Notes under the pieces: generated by a model | The model's database searches: none | What the model was told of the DNA's origin: nothing | The model's input: the letters and a program-made list of their open reading frames with translations, nothing else | Origin: Mesotaenium endlicherianum | Taxonomy: Eukaryota; Streptophyta; Zygnematophyceae; Zygnematales; Mesotaeniaceae | Length of the DNA stretch: 64,000 nucleotides | Assembly: GCA_009602735.1 (NCBI GenBank) | Contig: WELA01006070.1 | Coordinates: 194,096 to 258,095, forward strand | Direction: 5' to 3' | In this document: positions 46,500-59,700 of the stretch, piece by piece | How positions within the stretch are numbered: the first letter of the stretch is position 1 | Layout: every line of letters starts with the position of its first letter | Translations under genes and position numbers: made by a program

Positions 46500-49400
46500 G
46501 GTGGAACCGTTTCAACGCCCCTTTGGCATTGGTCAGCTGTTCATTGAATTCGCAAGTGTCCCCAGAGGCATCGTAACCCTTCTATCGAATGAGGTACTTC
46601 ATGACATATTTAGACGATCGACGAACGGAGCGCGTGTTTAAAATCTCCTCAACCTCATATACCTCAGGGTTGCCGTCTCGGACAGCGGGGACCGGTCCCG
46701 GTTGGACAGGTAACCGACCTGTGAACAGTGTATCACCTTTGATGTATGGTTCCAGGATGGAGATATTAAAGACGGGGTGACCCTTGTATTTGGCTGACAT
46801 GTTCAGTTTGTAAGCATTCTGACCGACACGACGCACCACCGAATATGAACCGACCCAAACGGGGCTAAGCTTTTTCTTGACCACACCAAGGAGGTACAGG
46901 TGCTGAGAATACAGTTTGACTAAATCGCCCTTAGAAAATGTCAGCTCTCGACGGTGTTGATTAGCGTATTTTTGTTGGTTTTCTTTGGCTTTGTGCAGGT
47001 TTTGTTGGACTTCTGACAGGGTGTCAACAAACTCCTGGGTAAACTGTAGAGAGACCCGATTGTCAATTCCTTCAGGATGAGTTAAAGACTCCCCTAGCAC
47101 ATCTAAAGGAGACTTAGGGACTCTACCCAGGCTGAGTTCAAAAGGAGTCTTGCCCGTTGACGCGTGCACGGCACTGTTGACCGCAAACTGGATTTGAGGT
47201 AACAGGTCGTCCCAATTATCTTGTTTTTGGTTAATATAGGCTTTGAGTACTTCCTGCAGAACTCGGATAGTTCTTTCAATCTGCCCATTAGTCTCAGGGT
47301 GGTTTGCTGTGCTGAGCAGCTGCCTGACTCCCATTGACCCCATTAAAGCTCTCCAGAACTTAGAGGTAAATTTTGAGTCTCTGTCTGAGATTATATTAGA
47401 GGGTAGCCCATGTTGGCATACTACATGGTTGTAAAACTGTCTCGCTATTTCGAGTGCAGTTACCTTGACAGTTGTGGGGATAAAAATGACCATTTTTATC
47501 AATTTATCCACAACTACCAGTATCGAATCATGCCCATTGGCAGTTCGTGGCAGTGTGACCACCCAGTCCATGGATATTGTTTCCCAGCGGCCAGCTGGGA
47601 TGGGCAGCGGTTGTAAGAGGCCCCCCGGTGGTGTATGCCTAGACTTATTCTTTTGACACTGGTCACAGGACTTAACGTATTTCAAGACCTCCTGAGGTAA
47701 TCCCTCCCAATGATGGTTTTGCCAGTTTGCCAACAGTTTTGGCCTGCCCCAAATGCCCACCCAGCAAACTGTCATGTGCTTGACTCAATAAAAGGGACTT
47801 CATTTCCAAGTTATTAGGAATGACCTGCTTCAGCCTACCTGAAGTGGTCTCAGTCACCCAGACCCCTCCCTTAAGCTTATACCCGAGTGCAGTAGCACGA
47901 CACACACCAGCAGTGGGGTTGGGCTCAAATGTTGGGTCAGAAAGGTAGGCTTTCCTAAGTTGTTCAAGGAAGGACTTTTTCACCTTTAGTGAAGTGAGTG
48001 CGCACAGGACTTTATCTACAGCATGCTGACTAAAGTTCCTTTCTTGCAAGTCAGGTCTTCTAGAGAGTGCATCAACAAGATTCAACTTCCTTGGTATGTA
48101 GTCGATCTGGACTTGAAATTGCTCCATCATCTGGCTCCAGCGGTTCTCCCTCCTTGACAGCTTGGACTTCTTCTGAAAGTGAGTCAGAGCTAGATGATCT
48201 GTAATCACCTTAAAAGCATTACCATGTAAGTATGCTCTCCACTGTTTGAGTACATGAATGATAGCTAGCAGCTCTTTATCATGCACAGAGTAATTAATCT
48301 CCGATGGGTTAAATTTCATAGACTCATACAACACAGGATGCCACTCCTGTCGTACCTTACCATCCTTTGTGGTTTTGTCAGCAGGCTGCAACAAAATAGC
48401 ACCCATGGCAAAGTCAGAGGCATCAGTGACCACCTGCACCGGTTTGCTGGGGTCATACACGGCTAGCACCGGGGCAAAACAAAGAGCATCTTTAAGGGTC
48501 TGGAAGGCAGCCTGCTGCTCTTCTCCCCACACATACCCTTTGTCTTTCTTAGTAAGGTCAGTCAATTTACTGGCCTTTGTAGAATAATTCTCAATAAATC
48601 TCCTATAGTAGTTAGCCAATCCGAGGAAAGATCTGAGTTCAGAGACAGACTCTGGTACTGGCCAGTCCCTTATGGTGTGGACTTTCTTAGGATCCACACT
48701 GATGCCTTCTTACTGACAACGTGGCCTAAGAATTCATTACTTTCCGTAAAGAAATCACACTTCCTCATTTTAGCATAAAAGTGATTTTTTCTCAGAGTGT
48801 CCATGACTGTCTTTAAGTGTTTAGCGTGCTGAGCTTCATCTTTAGAGAATATTAAAATATCATCCAAGAAAACTTGCACAAACTTATCCAAATAAGGTCT
48901 GAAAATGTCGTTCATAGCACCCATGAAGGTTGCAGGAGCATTAGTCAGTCCAAATGGCATCACGTTGAACTCATAGTGTCCATAACGTGTGCGGAAGGCA
49001 GTCTTGTGTTCATCCCCCTCAGCAATTCTGATTTGATGATAACCACTCTTGAGATCTATCTTACTGAACACCTTAGCACCAGATAGGGTATCAAGCAAGT
49101 CCTCAATTCTGGGTAAAGCATACTTGTTCTTTACTGTAATTCTGTTCAGAGCTCTGTAATCCACACACATCCGCATGCTGCCATCCTTTTTCTTAACAAA
49201 AAGGTTGGATGCGCCGTAAGGGGATTTACTGGGGGAAATATAACCATTTTCCTCGAGCTCTGCAATCTGTGTTTTCAACTCTTCGCTCTCCACATAAGAC
49301 AAGCCATAAGTGCGTTGCCAGGGTGGCTGACTCCCAGGTAATAAATCAATCCTATGATCTACTTCTCTCTTAGGGAGTAGTCCTGGAGGCATATTAAATA

Positions 49401-50255
49401 CATCCGTATACTGAGCAACAACTTTTGCAGCAGTAGGGTGCTCCGGAGGGCTTACCTTTTTCTCCACCATTTCTTCAAGATGAGGAGGTACCTCTCTTAG
49501 CAGCAGACAAAACGTTCTGTCTTCCTTCTGGTTCCAGCTTTTGACGAACTCCATTGCATTCAGCAACTTGCATCCTTCTGGAAGCCTCTTCTTTTCCTTC
49601 AGTTGCCATCCACACAGGACAAGAGGAAGAGCACTGGTGGGTGCCAAGTTAGTCTGCCCATCACTGGCTCCTCTCACTTTAACTGTACCTCTGCTCCAAC
49701 ACACTTCAGCTTGATGTCTATTAAGCCAGGACCTGCCTAGCACGAGATCATAAAAGCCAGTGTTGAGTACCTCAAATGTAAGCGTTTCAGTTAGAACTGC
49801 AATGCCAGAACCTAACTGGACCTCAATAGGCTTGGTTATAACTCCTCCCGGGATACTTGAGGCATCTCCAAGGAATATTTTTCTATTCCCTTGGGTGACA
49901 GTAGGCAGCCTTAGCCGCTTAACTAAGTCCTTGTGGATAAAAGTATGTGAAGCCCCTCCGTCAACAAATGCCCTGACCTTCCTACCTGCAATCATGCAAT
50001 GCAGTAGAATAGGGGGGACTGTCTTTTCCTGACTTTCGCATTGTTCTCCTGACGTAGCAAAGAAATGTTGGACATCAGGTGGAACAAGAGCATCCAGAGT
50101 GTGCACTCTTTGGACGTCTATATTGCTGATAATCTCCTTTATCTGGTTGTCAGGCGTGCATAGTGAATCCAGTGCAGCAGGACCCATAATACCTGCTACG
50201 AGGGCAGCTAGTGACGACTCACTATCTCTAGCATCCTCACAGTCAGTAGACTGGA
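46500..50255 (-). pseudogene. pol: A4 pol: protease, RT, RNase H, integrase, chromodomain
   Basis: Protease shows [16 protein letters not shown] shows [13 protein letters not shown] and [10 protein letters not shown]. RNase H shows [13 protein letters not shown] and [11 protein letters not shown]. Integrase shows CDQCQKNKSRH, MDWVVTLPRT, ISDRDSKFTSKFW and NHPETNGQIERTIR. The C-terminal tail has LSPVWVGSYSVVRR and the chromodomain YEVEEILNTRSVRRSSKYV. The element is Ty3/gypsy with a chromodomain, distinct from family B. It is broken at about two or three points. Confidence 0.92.
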
Positions 50256-51744
50256 TTACTGACTGTTGGTGTCTTTTAAAGGCTGGTCTTTTCTCTCGAC
50301 CTTAGGCAGGTGCTTGACTGGACACTGTTCTCTGTAGTGGCCCAACTGCTGACATTGGTAGCAAATGGATTTTGATGAGGCTGGTCTCGGCTTAGTCCTA
50401 CCACCACCTCTTCCATAGCCGCCTCGAGAGAAACCACCTCTACCTCTAGACTGAATAGCATTGTACTCATACTCATATTCATCACCCTGATTATCCTCAG
50501 CCTGGTCTCCTTCAATTGCATTGTAGGAACCGTGGGGCTTTTTGACAATCTTAGACACCAAAGCGTTACTCTGGCGCTTGTGATTGAACTGCTGCTGATC
50601 CCCGGCATCAGCATCCTGGATCAAGTTTCTCATACTTTTTCTCAGCAAAATGACCAGAGACTTCGGATTTCAAGCCATACCTAAAGTATGCTATTCTATA
50701 CCGTTCTGGCAAGTCTGGCTGTTTCATCATGTTCTCCTAGAACTTTTGAGCAAACTCAGCAACTGAAGTGGTCTGCTTCAGTGTCAGGGAGATCATCGCA
50801 TAGATAGCTTTCTCCTGCTGGTTGATGACATCAAATTTCTCATGCAACTTCTCGACGAACTCTACCCACGTAGGGTCACCGAGTTGCTGAGCCTTACGCC
50901 CTCCCTTCCAGTATAGCCACCTGTCTACGGCACTGCCTTTCATTACCGCACCGGTGTGCCTGACCTTCTCGTAATCTTGCAGTTCTGGGTAGTTCTCCAG
51001 CCACTGCTCAACATCCGTGAGAAACTTGATCAGGTAATACTTTCTGTTTCCCTCAGGATCATAGTCCTGGGGAGGTTTCGGCTTGGGCTTACTAGGCCCT
51101 CTGCCACCACCACCAGTGGTTTGAGACCCTAGTTGGTCTCTGTCCCGCAGTAGAGACATTATGATTCTTTTGTCCTCCTGTTGGGACTGATACATGGTCG
51201 CCATTTGCAACTGCATTTGAACGAACAATGCTCCCAAGACTACACTATGGGGTGGTAGTCTAGCAGATGCAGCAGCAACATTGGCATCTACGCGCTGAGT
51301 AGTGTCCTCAATAGTCCCTCTCGCTCCTGCAGCAGCAATTCCTGCCGCATTCAGCCGGTCACGTATTTGACCTAGGGGTACATTGAATTGTACAGCAGGA
51401 GGTGGGTTCAGAACATTGGCCCTGGATGCCATAAGTTCTTCAACAGTGCGCTCGTCAGCTGGCTGTCCTTCCCTCCTTTCTGTATCTTCAACGGCCTTTG
51501 GTAATTGTACAGCTTCTAATCTGGCTCTCTCCTTCTCAGCTTGCTGTGCTGCGACTGCGGCAATAGCAGCTGCCTCATTTGCAGCCTCTCTAGCTGCAGT
51601 ATCTGCCACTGGTTCAGAATAGGTACGGGTTCTCGCTACATGGCTTTCCGCCTGGTTTTCGACATTCTCGTTATCCTGGTTCTCCATGTCTCGGGAGTTG
51701 CTAGTTTGAGACCTTGTCCTTACCATACAAAGAAGACTGTGATA
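50256..51744 (-). pseudogene. gag: A4 gag
   Basis: It starts MVRTRSQTSNSRDMENQDNE just inside the primer site. A helical Ala/Glu/Gln-rich region follows, then the capsid-like core (YYLIKFLTDVEQWLENYPEL, QQEKAIYAMISLTLKQTTS). Gly/Arg-rich runs (RGGFSRGGYGRGGGRTK) come next, and finally a knuckle CYQCQQLGHYREQC. It should package the element RNA. It carries about two breaks. Confidence 0.88.
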
Positions 51745-51747
51745 ACT

Positions 51748-51759
51748 GCTCCGATACCA
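51748..51759 (-). other. Primer binding site of A4
   Basis: The minus strand reads TGGTATCGGAGC, one base inside the 5' LTR, of initiator-Met tRNA type. Confidence 0.87.
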
Positions 51760-51760
51760 T

Positions 51761-52493
51761 TGAAATGAATCAACTTCCAAATAGGCAATTAACAATTAAT
51801 AAAGATCTTTATATCAGCAAGTAATCTTTATGGTATTTTTCGTTAACTGGTTAAACGGTAAAGGACAACACACTAGCAGTGAACAATAATCGGAAGTCAA
51901 ATGCGAGTAAACTAGCATCAATAATGCAATCAGTAAACTCATACATAAGCAAGGTTAGAAGGCAGTGCGTATCAGTGGCTTCTCGGCCTTGGATTCAGAT
52001 CCCTTCTCAGTCAGCTGTACAAGAGAGTTGGCCTCGTTTCCGAATGCCGAACTCGAGAGCAATGCCTAGCATATGTACATGGAATGATTTTACTGTTCAA
52101 CGTCCAGTGCGATGGCACCGCCTACCCGGGAGTTAATCACGTTGGTAGGACCCTGGGTAACCAAATCCACCGCCATCTCCCATCATCCCGAATCGCTATC
52201 CATCATAGGGATGTCATCTGGCCATTCATCTAGCATATCACACTTAGATGCATATTGAGGCAGTTCGCTGAGGCAGTTCGCTGCTACCAAGTACGGAAGT
52301 CAGCTGGCTGTCAAAGAATGTGTCAACAAGCTGACTTAAGTTGAATTCATCCTGCAGCTTCCGGCTGAGTCATTAAACTGATATTTAATATGAAGTCCAG
52401 CAGATTGATTATTAACTAGAGTTCAGCAGGCTGAACTTAATTAACTATAATATTAAATGAATATTATATCTACTAGTATACTGATTCATTACA
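51761..52493 (-). repeat. 5' LTR of A4
   Basis: This 733-bp LTR is longer than its partner mainly through a short tandem duplication (GAGGCAGTTCGCT twice, near 52255-52285). Confidence 0.92.
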
Positions 52494-52940
52494 ACACCCT
52501 AAGGTGGATGGCTGTTCGGGATGATGGAAGGTGGCTGTGGATTTGGTTAACCGAGGTCCAACCGACGTGGTTAAGTCCCGTAGGTGGTGCCATCGCACTT
52601 GCTGTTGAACAGTACACTTATTCCATGTACATAGCTTAGGTCATGCTCTCGAGTTCGGCATTCGAAAACGAGACCAACCCTCTTGTTCTGCTTACTGAGA
52701 GGACTCAATCCAAGGCAAGAAGCCATTAGGACAGATTGTCTTCTAACCTTTCTTCTGTATGACTAAACTGATTGCATAACTGATGCTCGTTCACTTGCAT
52801 GTGACTTATGAGTATTGAAACGCTAGTTGTGAAGTCTTTTGCTGATTACTGGGTAATAAGAGAACCCCATAAGATAACGTGTTGACTTCAAATATCTTAA
52901 ATTTATTGTTAATCGTCTACTGGTAAGTCGATTCATTTCA

Positions 52941-53850
52941 TCAGATTACGCTGGCAGCAGGGCAGGAAACACCAGCTGCAGGGCAAGAGGCTTCACCAGC
53001 TGCCCCTACGTGGAAGCTGGGGGAAATCCTTACCGAGGCACAGGCAGCACAGTTGGTTGCATTGCTGGATGCACTGCGCAACGTCAGCTTTGCCAATTGC
53101 TTGCACGACCTCGAGCGTTACAAGGGTGACCCATGAAAATCCCCCTCAGGTCGGGCATTTCCATCTTCCAGAAGCGGCATCACTACATTCACTTCGAGGA
53201 CGGCTTGATCATCACACAGACAAGCAAGCTGGAGGACAACCAACTCATTTGGGAGTCCTCCTCCACCTACGCCGCGCCCACAGTCATGCCAGCAACAAAG
53301 GATGCCTCAGGCAACTGGTATGAGAAGACGATGTGCGATGAATATCGTAAATTGAACGTGTCACTGAGCAGGACAGATATCCTATGCCAACCCCTAACGA
53401 GCTCTTGGATGACATCGGCACTTGTACTTGGTTCTCAGTGCTGGATTTGAGGCGGGGCTTCAACCAGATACCCATTGCGCAGGAGGACCAGCACAAGACG
53501 GCATTCTGGGGCCACAGCGCCTCTTCGAGTGGAGGGTGATGCCCGTCGGGTTGAAGAACGTCCCAGCCACCTTCTAGCGAGTCATGGATAAGGAGTTGGC
53601 AGGGCTTTCGTTTGCCCGGTGTTACATCAATGACGTGCTCGTCTTCAATGAGACGTTTGAGGAGCACGTAGCGCATATCACTGCAGTGCAAGACCGCTTG
53701 GAGGCCGTTGGGATCAAGGGCCATCCAGGCAAGTGCACCTTTGGGACCTGAGAGGTGGAGTACCTCGGGCATGTCTTCTCCTCCAGTGGGCTGGCCTTGC
53801 CGCTGGCCAAGATCTTGGCCATCACAGGCATCTCGCCGCCGACGCAGCAC
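52941..53850 (+). pseudogene. pol: Ty3/gypsy reverse transcriptase of another lineage (probable methyltransferase element, RT side)
   Basis: An Ala/Gly/Gln repeat (AAGQETPAAGQEA) leads into a short helical region (LTEAQAAQLVALLDALRNVS). An RT fingers-palm region follows with YRKLNVSLSRTDI, WFSVLDLRRGFNQIPIAQED, MPVGLKNVPATF and a YINDVLVFNETFEEHV stretch where the YxDD box would be. GHPGKCTFG and EVEYLGHVFSSSGLAL follow. Sequence and base composition differ from families A and B and resemble the GC-rich methyltransferase region at 36.5-39 kb. It is broken in a few places and is cut off by A5. Confidence 0.72.
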
Positions 53851-56800
53851 CAGGAGGAAATGCCGAAGCTGCTACTGAGCGATTGAATGCTGCTGCTGCA
53901 GCTATGGCTAGATTGCAACCTCAAAATGTTGATTTGGGTGCATTGTTTGTTCAAATGCAGTCTCAAACGACAATGATGTATCAGTCCCAACAGGAGGACA
54001 AGAGGATTCTGATGGCATTGTTGTGTGAGAAAGACCAACCGGGGTCTCACACTACTGGTGGTGGCAGAGGGCCTAGCAGGCCCAAGCGAAAGCCACCTCA
54101 GGACTATGACCATGAGCGAAACAAAAAGTATTACCTGATAAAGTTTCTCGGTGATGTTGAGTACTGGCTGGAGAATTATCCAGACATGCAAGATTTTGAA
54201 AAGATCAGACACAACGATGCTCTGCTGAAAGGTAGCGCAGCAAACTGGTGACTATCCTACAAAGGAGAGCGTAAGGCTAAACAATTCGGTGACCCTACAT
54301 GGGAAGAGTTCGTTAAGCAGTTGCATGAAAAGTTTGATGTCATCAATCAGATGGAGAAAACTATCAATGCAATGATTGCCTTGTCACCGAAGCAGACCAC
54401 TTCAGTTGCTGATTATGCATAGAACTTCCAGGAAAACCTGATGAAACAGCCTGCGTTGTCAGAGCTGTATAGAATTGCATATTTTCAATTTGGCTTGAAC
54501 TCTGAGGTCCCGAGTCATTTCGCTGAAAAAAAGTATGAGAAGTTGGCTTACTCGATCCGAGATACTAATGCTTAGGACCAGCAGCAATTCAACCATAAGC
54601 GTCAAAGTATTGCTTTGGGGGCTAAGATCATCAATAGCCCCATGGTTCCTACAATGCAATTGAAGGAGACCAGGCTGAGGATGATTAGATGGATGAGCAA
54701 GAGTACTCTGGGTATGAGTACAATGCATGCAGTCTAGTGGTAGGGGTGGCTATTCTCGAGGAGCCTTTGGAAGAGGTGGTGGTAGGACTAAGCCGAGACC
54801 AGCCTCAGCAAATTCTACTTGCTACCATTGCCAAGAGAAAGGCCACCACAGAGAGCAGTGTTCTAGAAAACACCTACCCAAGGTTGAGAGAAAGAATTAG
54901 CCTTTGAAAGACAGCAACAGTCAGTAATCCAATCTACTGACTGTGAGAATGCTAGAGGTAGTAAGTCATCGCTAGCTGCCCTCGTAGCACGTGTTATGGG
55001 CCCTGCTGAACTGGATTCCCTATGCATACCTGACAACCAGATAAAGGAAACCATCAGCAATATAGATCTTCAGAGAGTGCACACTTTGGATGGTCTTGTT
55101 CCACTTGATGTCCAACATTCTTTTGCTAAGTCAGGAGAACAATGCGAAAGTCAGGAAGAGTCAGTCCCCCGTATTCCACTGCATTGTATGATTGTAGGTA
55201 GGAAGGTAAGGGCATTTGTTGACGGAGGAACGTCACATACTTTTATTCTTAAGGACTTAGTTAAAGCTACCTATTGTCACCCAAGAGAATAGAAAAATAT
55301 TTATTGAAGATGCTTCAAGTATCCCGAGAGAAAATATAACTAAGCCTATTGAGGTCCAGTTAGGTTATGGCATTGTAGTTTTAACTGAAACGCTTACATT
55401 TGAGGTACTCAACACTGGCTTTTATGATCTTGTGCTAGGCAGGTCCTGGCTGATTATACATAAATCTGAAGTGTGTTGGAGGAGAGGTACAGTTAAAGTG
55501 AGAGACCAGTGATGGGCAGACTAACTTGGCATCCACCAGTGTCTCTCCTCTTGTCCTGTATGGATGGCAAATGAAGGAAAAAGAAAGGCTTCCAGGAGGA
55601 TGCAAGTTGCTCAATGTAATAGAGTTCGTCAAAAGTTGGAACGAGAAGGAAGACAGGATGTTCTGTCTATTGTTGAAAGCGGTACCTCCTCAACCTGAAG
55701 AAGTGGTTGAGAAAAAGGTGAGTCCTCTTGAGCACCCCACTGCTGCAAAAGTGTTGCTCATTATGCTGGTGTCTTTAATACGCCTCAAGGTTTCCCACCA
55801 GAGGGAGGTAGATCACTAGATAGATCTTGTACCTGACAGTCAACCTTCGTGGCAACGTACCTATGGACTGTCTTATCTGGAGAGTGAAGAACTCAAAACA
55901 CAGATCAAGGAACTTGAGGAGAATGGGTGTATATCTCCTAGTAACTCATCTTATGGCGCACCCATTCTGTTTGTTAAGAAGAAGGATGGTAGTATGCGAA
56001 TGTGTGTGAATTACAGAGCACTTAAGAGGATCACGGTAAAGAATAAGTATGCTTTACCCATAATTGAGGACTTGTTGGATACCCTGTTTGGTGCTAAAGT
56101 GTTCAGCAAAATTGGTCTTAAAAGTGGTTATCACCAAATCAGAATTGTTGAGAGGGTTGAACACAAAACTGCCTTCCGCACACGGTATGGACACTATGAG
56201 TTCAACGTGATGCCTTTTGGCTTGATTAATGCTCCTGCCACCGTCATGGGCGCTATGAATGACATTTTCAGGCCTTATTTGGATAAGTTTGTGCAAATCT
56301 TTTTGGATAATATTTTGTTCTTCTCAAAGAATGAAGCTGAGCATGCTGAACGCTTACGAATAGTCATGGAGACTCTAAAAAATATCAGCTTTATGCTAAA
56401 ATGAGCAAGTGTGATTTCTTTAAGGAGAGCATTGAATTTCTGGGGTACGTTGTCAGTGAAGAGGGCATCAGTGTGGACCCTAAGAAAGTCCAGACCATAA
56501 GAGACTGGCCAGGACCTCAATTTGTCTCAGAACTTAAATCCTTCCTTGGGCTGGATAACTACTAAAGGGGATTAGTTAAGAATTATTCTTCAAAGGCCAG
56601 TAAACTGACTGACCTTACTAAGAAGAAAATAGGGTATGTGTGGGGGGAAGAGCAACAAGCTGCCTTCTAGACCCTTAAAGATGCTCTGTGTTCTGCCCCT
56701 GTCTTAGCTGTGTATGACCCTAGCAAACGTGTGCAGGTGGTTACTGACGCTTCTGATTTTTCCATGGGTGTTTTTTTGTTCCAGCCTGCTGACAAAGCCA

Positions 56801-58105
56801 CAAAGGATGGTAAAGTTAAGCAGGAGTGGCATCCTGTGCTGTATGAATCCATGAAGTTCAATCCAGCAGAGATTAACTATTCTGTGCATGATAAGGAGTT
56901 GTTAGCTATTATCCATGTCCTCAAACAGTGGAGGGCCTACTTACATGGAAAGCTTTCAAGATGATTACAAATCATCTAGCTCTGACGCATTTCCAAAAGT
57001 AGCAAAAGCTGTCTAGGAGGGAGAATTGCTGGAGCTAGGTGCTGGAGCAGTTCCAGGTCCAGATTGATACAAACCGCGGAAGTTGAATCTTGCTGACGCT
57101 CTCTCTAGAAGACCTGACTTGCAAGAAAGGAACTTTGATCAACATGCCGTAGACAAAGTCATGTGTGCACTCACTTCACTAAAAGTAAAAAAGTCCTTCC
57201 TCGAACAACTTAGGAAAGCGTACGTTTCTGACCCAACATTTGAGCCCAGCCAAATTGATGGGGTGTGTCCTGCTACTGCACTCGGCTATAGGCTGAAGGG
57301 AGGGGTCTGGGTGATTGAAACCACTTCAAGAAGGTTGAAGTTGGTAAATCCTAATAACTTGGAATATGTGGTCCTTGTTACAGAGTCAAGCACATGACAG
57401 TCTTCTGGGTGGGCATTTGGGACAGGCCAAAACAGTTGACAAGCTAATAAAACACTACCACTGGGAAGGGTTGCCTCGGGAGGTCTTAAAATACGTTAAG
57501 TCCTATGATCAGTGTCAAAAAAATAAATCTAGACACAGACCACCCGGGGGACTGTTACAACCTCTACCTATCCCAGCTGGAAGGTGGGAAACCATATCAA
57601 TAGACTGGGTAGTAACACTACCAAGAACTACCAATGGGCATCATTCTATATTGGTAGTAGTGGATAAACTGACAAAAATGGTCATTTTCATCACCACAAC
57701 TGTCAAGGTGACTGCACTCGATACTGCGAGACAATTCTACAACCATGTAGTATGCCAACATGGGCTACCCTTCAATATTACCTCATACCGAGACTCACAA
57801 TTCACCTCCAAGTTGTGGAGAGTTTTGATGGGATTAATGGGAGTCAAACAGCTGCTTAGCATAGCAAACCACCCTGAGACCGATGGGTAGACTGAAAGAA
57901 CTAATCGAGTTCTGCAAGAGGTGCTGAGAGCTTATATTAATTTAAAAACAGGACAACTGGGATGATTTGTCGCCTCAAATTCAGTTTGCAGTCAACAGTG
58001 CGGTGCATGCGTCAACGGGGACTCCCTTTGAACTCAGTGTGGATAGAGTCCCTAAGTCTCCTTTAGATGTGCTAGGGGAGTCTTTGACTCATCGTGAGGG
58101 GATTG
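53850..58105 (+). mobile_element. Decayed family-A element A5 without LTRs
   Basis: Gag remnants (VDLGALFVQMQSQ, KYYLIKFLGDVEYWLENYPD) are followed by protease ([14 protein letters not shown]) and RT ([32 protein letters not shown]). RNase H (DASDFSMGVFLFQ) and integrase (SYDQCQKNKSRH, DWVVTLPRTTNGHHSIL) follow, ending around LGESLTHREGI. It is more diverged than A1, A3 and A4 and heavily broken, with well over ten breaks. Both termini are missing. Confidence 0.87.
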
Positions 58106-58514
58106 TAGAAGTCCTCGTCTTTACTTGCAGATTTAAGCTTCAACTGATCACTTAGGTAAGCTCCTGAAGATGTATAAAAGAAGTCTCTTGCCTTGAGCAG
58201 TCATCCTGAATCATTCTAGCAATTCTAGTAGAAGTCTTCTACTCAATCCCTCCAATGCCATCTATGACAAGTTCCTCTTAAGCAAGTCTACCTAAGCCAT
58301 AATGGCTGAAGATAGTACTTTCAGTTCCTTAAAGAAAAAACACTACAAGCTGTTTTGCAAAGAAATTTGCATCATAATGAATGCACAAGATGTCATCCAT
58401 TGGAAAGAACCAATCTCTTATTCATTATTAAAGAATGATGGCGACAATCAGATGACCATGCAAGAGAGAGCTATATCTCACGCTTGGAAATCACAACATG
58501 CAACTAAAGCTTAG
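58106..58514 (+). other. LTR-like piece with a small ORF of copia-gag flavour
   Basis: A TATAAAAG box (about 58173) is followed by a short leader and a 70-residue frame at 58302-58514 (MAEDSTFSSLKKKHYKLFCK). The frame's charged pattern with one Trp pair vaguely resembles the beginning of copia gag. I found no primer site or second LTR. This could also be ordinary intergenic sequence. Confidence 0.25.
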
Positions 58515-59700
58515 AAAGGCGAGGGTTGAAGGTTGACAAAGACTGGCAACATATCCACCATTGTGCACCTTCAACAAAGAGTTATGAAGCAAGAACAGCA
58601 AGGGAGACGCAACCAATTTAGTCAAAAGCGCCACCATTATTGATCCCATCAAAAGCAGAGAAAGTTAATCACCTGCGAAAGGCCATGAGCACGACCGAAC
58701 CAAAGCATGCATGAGCGTCAAAGTTTCAACCGGCTAGGTATGAAGTCGTAGGACATGCAACTGGTTGCACACCCTGAATTTCTCACGATAAATGGGAAGT
58801 GTACAACAGGGAATGCTCGATGGGAACGTCACATTTGAAAGGTGCACGCAGAGGAAAGCGAGGCCGAACATGGACGTCAATTGTAAAATTGAAAGAGTAA
58901 CTTAAGCTTTATCCATACACATAGATGACTATGAGTTGAATACAATAACACATACAACACTTCCACACAAGTTGGGCAGCAAGGACATGGTATACGGGAT
59001 ATATGCCAACTTAAGTGAACACATGAAAACAACATTGTAAAGCTGCAATACGTGCTAGTCTATCAATGTTCCTACATGATGGTCATCATTTACAAGCTCG
59101 TATGCGCAACAACCATGTCAATCCTTAGGTGTGTTAGGGTCAACCTTTAAGTTCAAGTGTGTGAAGGGTACTTCTAGGTTCACCAAAACCGCCACATTGC
59201 ATTATTGTTTTCATTTATCTATCTACTTCTCAAAAGATTGCAAGTCATAAAAGTGTAGAGAATCAGGGTGATGGACAAGGTACTAGCAGGACTCTCGAAT
59301 GCTAATCTTAATGTTTGCTCCAACTCACCAACTCCAGCGCAGTGAGAATATTCACCTTCCCCCTCATTGTTAACATCTCAGCATGCCTACGTTTCAAACA
59401 AACTATTGGAAGGTGCACACTGAACATCACTAAGCGTCGCTGACCAATCGCTGCCGCAATCATGCTCTCTGTGCAAATTTGAAGTACCTTTCTAAAAGAG
59501 AAGACATCAACGATATGAAATTTGAAAATTTGTTATTCTTAAGCCTCGAGCTCCCGCACTACATGAATAAAGAGTGCCATCCACTTATATACCTTTTGGA
59601 AGTTGGAGCACCACTGCCAGAATAAACGCGACCCAGTCACCACACAACAATCAGCTCCTTATGCCCAGGCCCCATCTACTTAAGTCCATCCATCCGCCAA
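58515..59700. other. Unassigned intergenic sequence downstream of p23
   Basis: There is no long reading frame, no repeat shared with the rest of the window and no RNA gene that I can recognise. The 3' untranslated region of the p23 transcript must lie at its right edge, but I cannot place the poly(A) site. Confidence 0.5.

Larger units (their letters stand above)
43546..52493 (-). mobile_element. Terminally complete family-A Ty3/gypsy element A4, 8948 bp
   Basis: The 3' LTR is 43546-44257 and the 5' LTR 51761-52493, with ACACC on both sides (43541-43545 and 52494-52498). On the minus strand it carries PBS, gag, protease-RT-RNase H-integrase-chromodomain, a spacer with leader intron, the extra gene, a polypurine tract and the 3' LTR. 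The LTRs differ by roughly 5-8% by eye, so it is older than B1 and B2. The structure is complete but the genes carry about six breaks. It serves as the reference for the family. Confidence 0.95.
43276..52940 (+). repeat. 3' LTR of A3, split by A4
   Basis: The LTR occupies 43276-43545 and 52499-52940, 712 bp in total, in + orientation ending GATTCATTTCA. Element A4 with its duplication ACACC lies between. TCAGA follows at 52941-52945. It begins TT rather than TG. Confidence 0.87.

Noticed and set aside
58302-58514. Intact small host gene
   Set aside because: A single short frame with no supporting splice structure or homology that I recognise. A retroelement gag remnant is at least as likely.
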